Of a DNA stretch of 51,685 nt, positions 51,510 to 51,685 are shown in pieces. The stretch is taken from contig NZ_NXIB02000006.1 of the NCBI RefSeq assembly GCF_002412335.2, positions 1-51,685 of the forward strand, read 5' to 3'. Origin of the DNA: Tychonema bourrellyi FEM_GT703. Lineage in GTDB: Bacteria; Cyanobacteriota; Cyanobacteriia; Cyanobacteriales; Microcoleaceae. How positions within the stretch are numbered: the stretch's first letter is position 1; the number at the start of each line of letters is the position of its first letter. Made by a program: the position numbers and the translations under genes. A model generated the notes under the pieces. The model searched no databases and was not told where the DNA came from. It saw only the letters and a list, made by a program, of their open reading frames with translations.

Positions 51510-51685
51510 CATTCGTGTCAACTTAACGTCAAACCCCTTCAGAGACTACTGTTTGACTATTAAGGCCAGATCCCCCCTAACCCCCCTTCCCAAGGGGGGG
51601 ACAGGAGTCCGATCAAAGTCCCCCTTCTTACCCACATTCCGCACCCCCAACTGGCACATACGCGGATTGAGGGGGTAAAAGTGAA
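51510..51685. mobile_element. MITE-like element (copy F), interrupted at its core
   Basis: Starts CATTCGTGTCAACTTAACG with GGCACTGCC before it, and follows copies B/E until 51630 (CAAAGTCCCCCTTCTTA). From 51631 it changes to CCCACATTCCGCACCCCCAA, which is not in the other copies. This looks like the edge of another inserted element. The rest lies beyond the window. Confidence 0.75.

Noticed and set aside
1..51685. tRNA or rRNA genes
   Set aside because: No T-loop (GGTTCGAATCC-type) with matching acceptor stem or rRNA segment was recognised on either strand.

Overview
The window looks like chromosomal DNA of a filamentous, non-heterocystous-type cyanobacterium (Oscillatoriales: Microcoleus/Oscillatoria/Tychonema-like). 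The reasons are the very many GCGATCGC (HIP1) octamers, heptanucleotide tandem repeats, cyanobacteria-restricted small proteins (a DUF6439-like protein, a 46-residue membrane protein, DUF1997, DUF4058), and a high load of dispersed palindromes and degenerate mobile elements. The genus is an inference. No rRNA, tRNA or CRISPR array was found.

Layout. 1-8 kb: small conserved proteins, an RsbW-like anti-sigma kinase, an alpha/beta hydrolase, a 106-bp tandem repeat, a beta-propeller/transglutaminase protein and an FhaC/ShlB-type outer-membrane secretion protein. 8-14 kb: an RppA-like response regulator divergent from hisG, then a response regulator-adenylate cyclase and a PAS-GAF hybrid kinase on the same strand. 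14-19 kb: DUF1997, an NAD(P)-binding protein, a membrane-anchored muramidase, an MFS transporter and small hypotheticals. 19-24.4 kb: an MlaE-type permease, a patatin, and a Crp-like regulator-mtnX-mtnB group (methionine salvage), then a DALR-domain protein. 24.5-27.7 kb: a REC-histidine kinase, DUF4058 and an internally deleted IS4-like element.

27.7-34.2 kb: a secreted small protein, then an ECF sigma factor with a cupin (ChrR-like) anti-sigma, divergent from a DUF4331 - TPR - NicO-type metal transporter set. The divergent region holds two near-identical promoter-like motifs (AGATCCAAAAT with CGTATA downstream, 16-nt spacer). This is the best candidate for an under-described system: a photo-oxidative or metal-stress regulon with an exported DUF4331 protein and a metal exporter-like protein.

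34.3-43.3 kb: an accessory region with a Uma2-like protein, a duplicated gene fragment, acs, a DUF433/DUF5615 pair, two paralogous RelE-type toxin-antitoxin pairs flanking a 14-repeat WD40 gene, and a galT remnant. 43.3-45.3 kb: a complete-looking group II intron whose reverse transcriptase has lost its catalytic palm in frame. 45.6-51.5 kb: a metallophosphoesterase, an Slt-type lytic transglycosylase and pepA.

A family of mobile-element derivatives with TIR CATTGGTGTCAACTTAAG occurs six times. At two copies 9-bp target duplications are intact, and the target is itself a dispersed palindrome (GGACACGGCAGTGCCGTGTCC). One copy still carries transposase ends, so it is the likely parent type.
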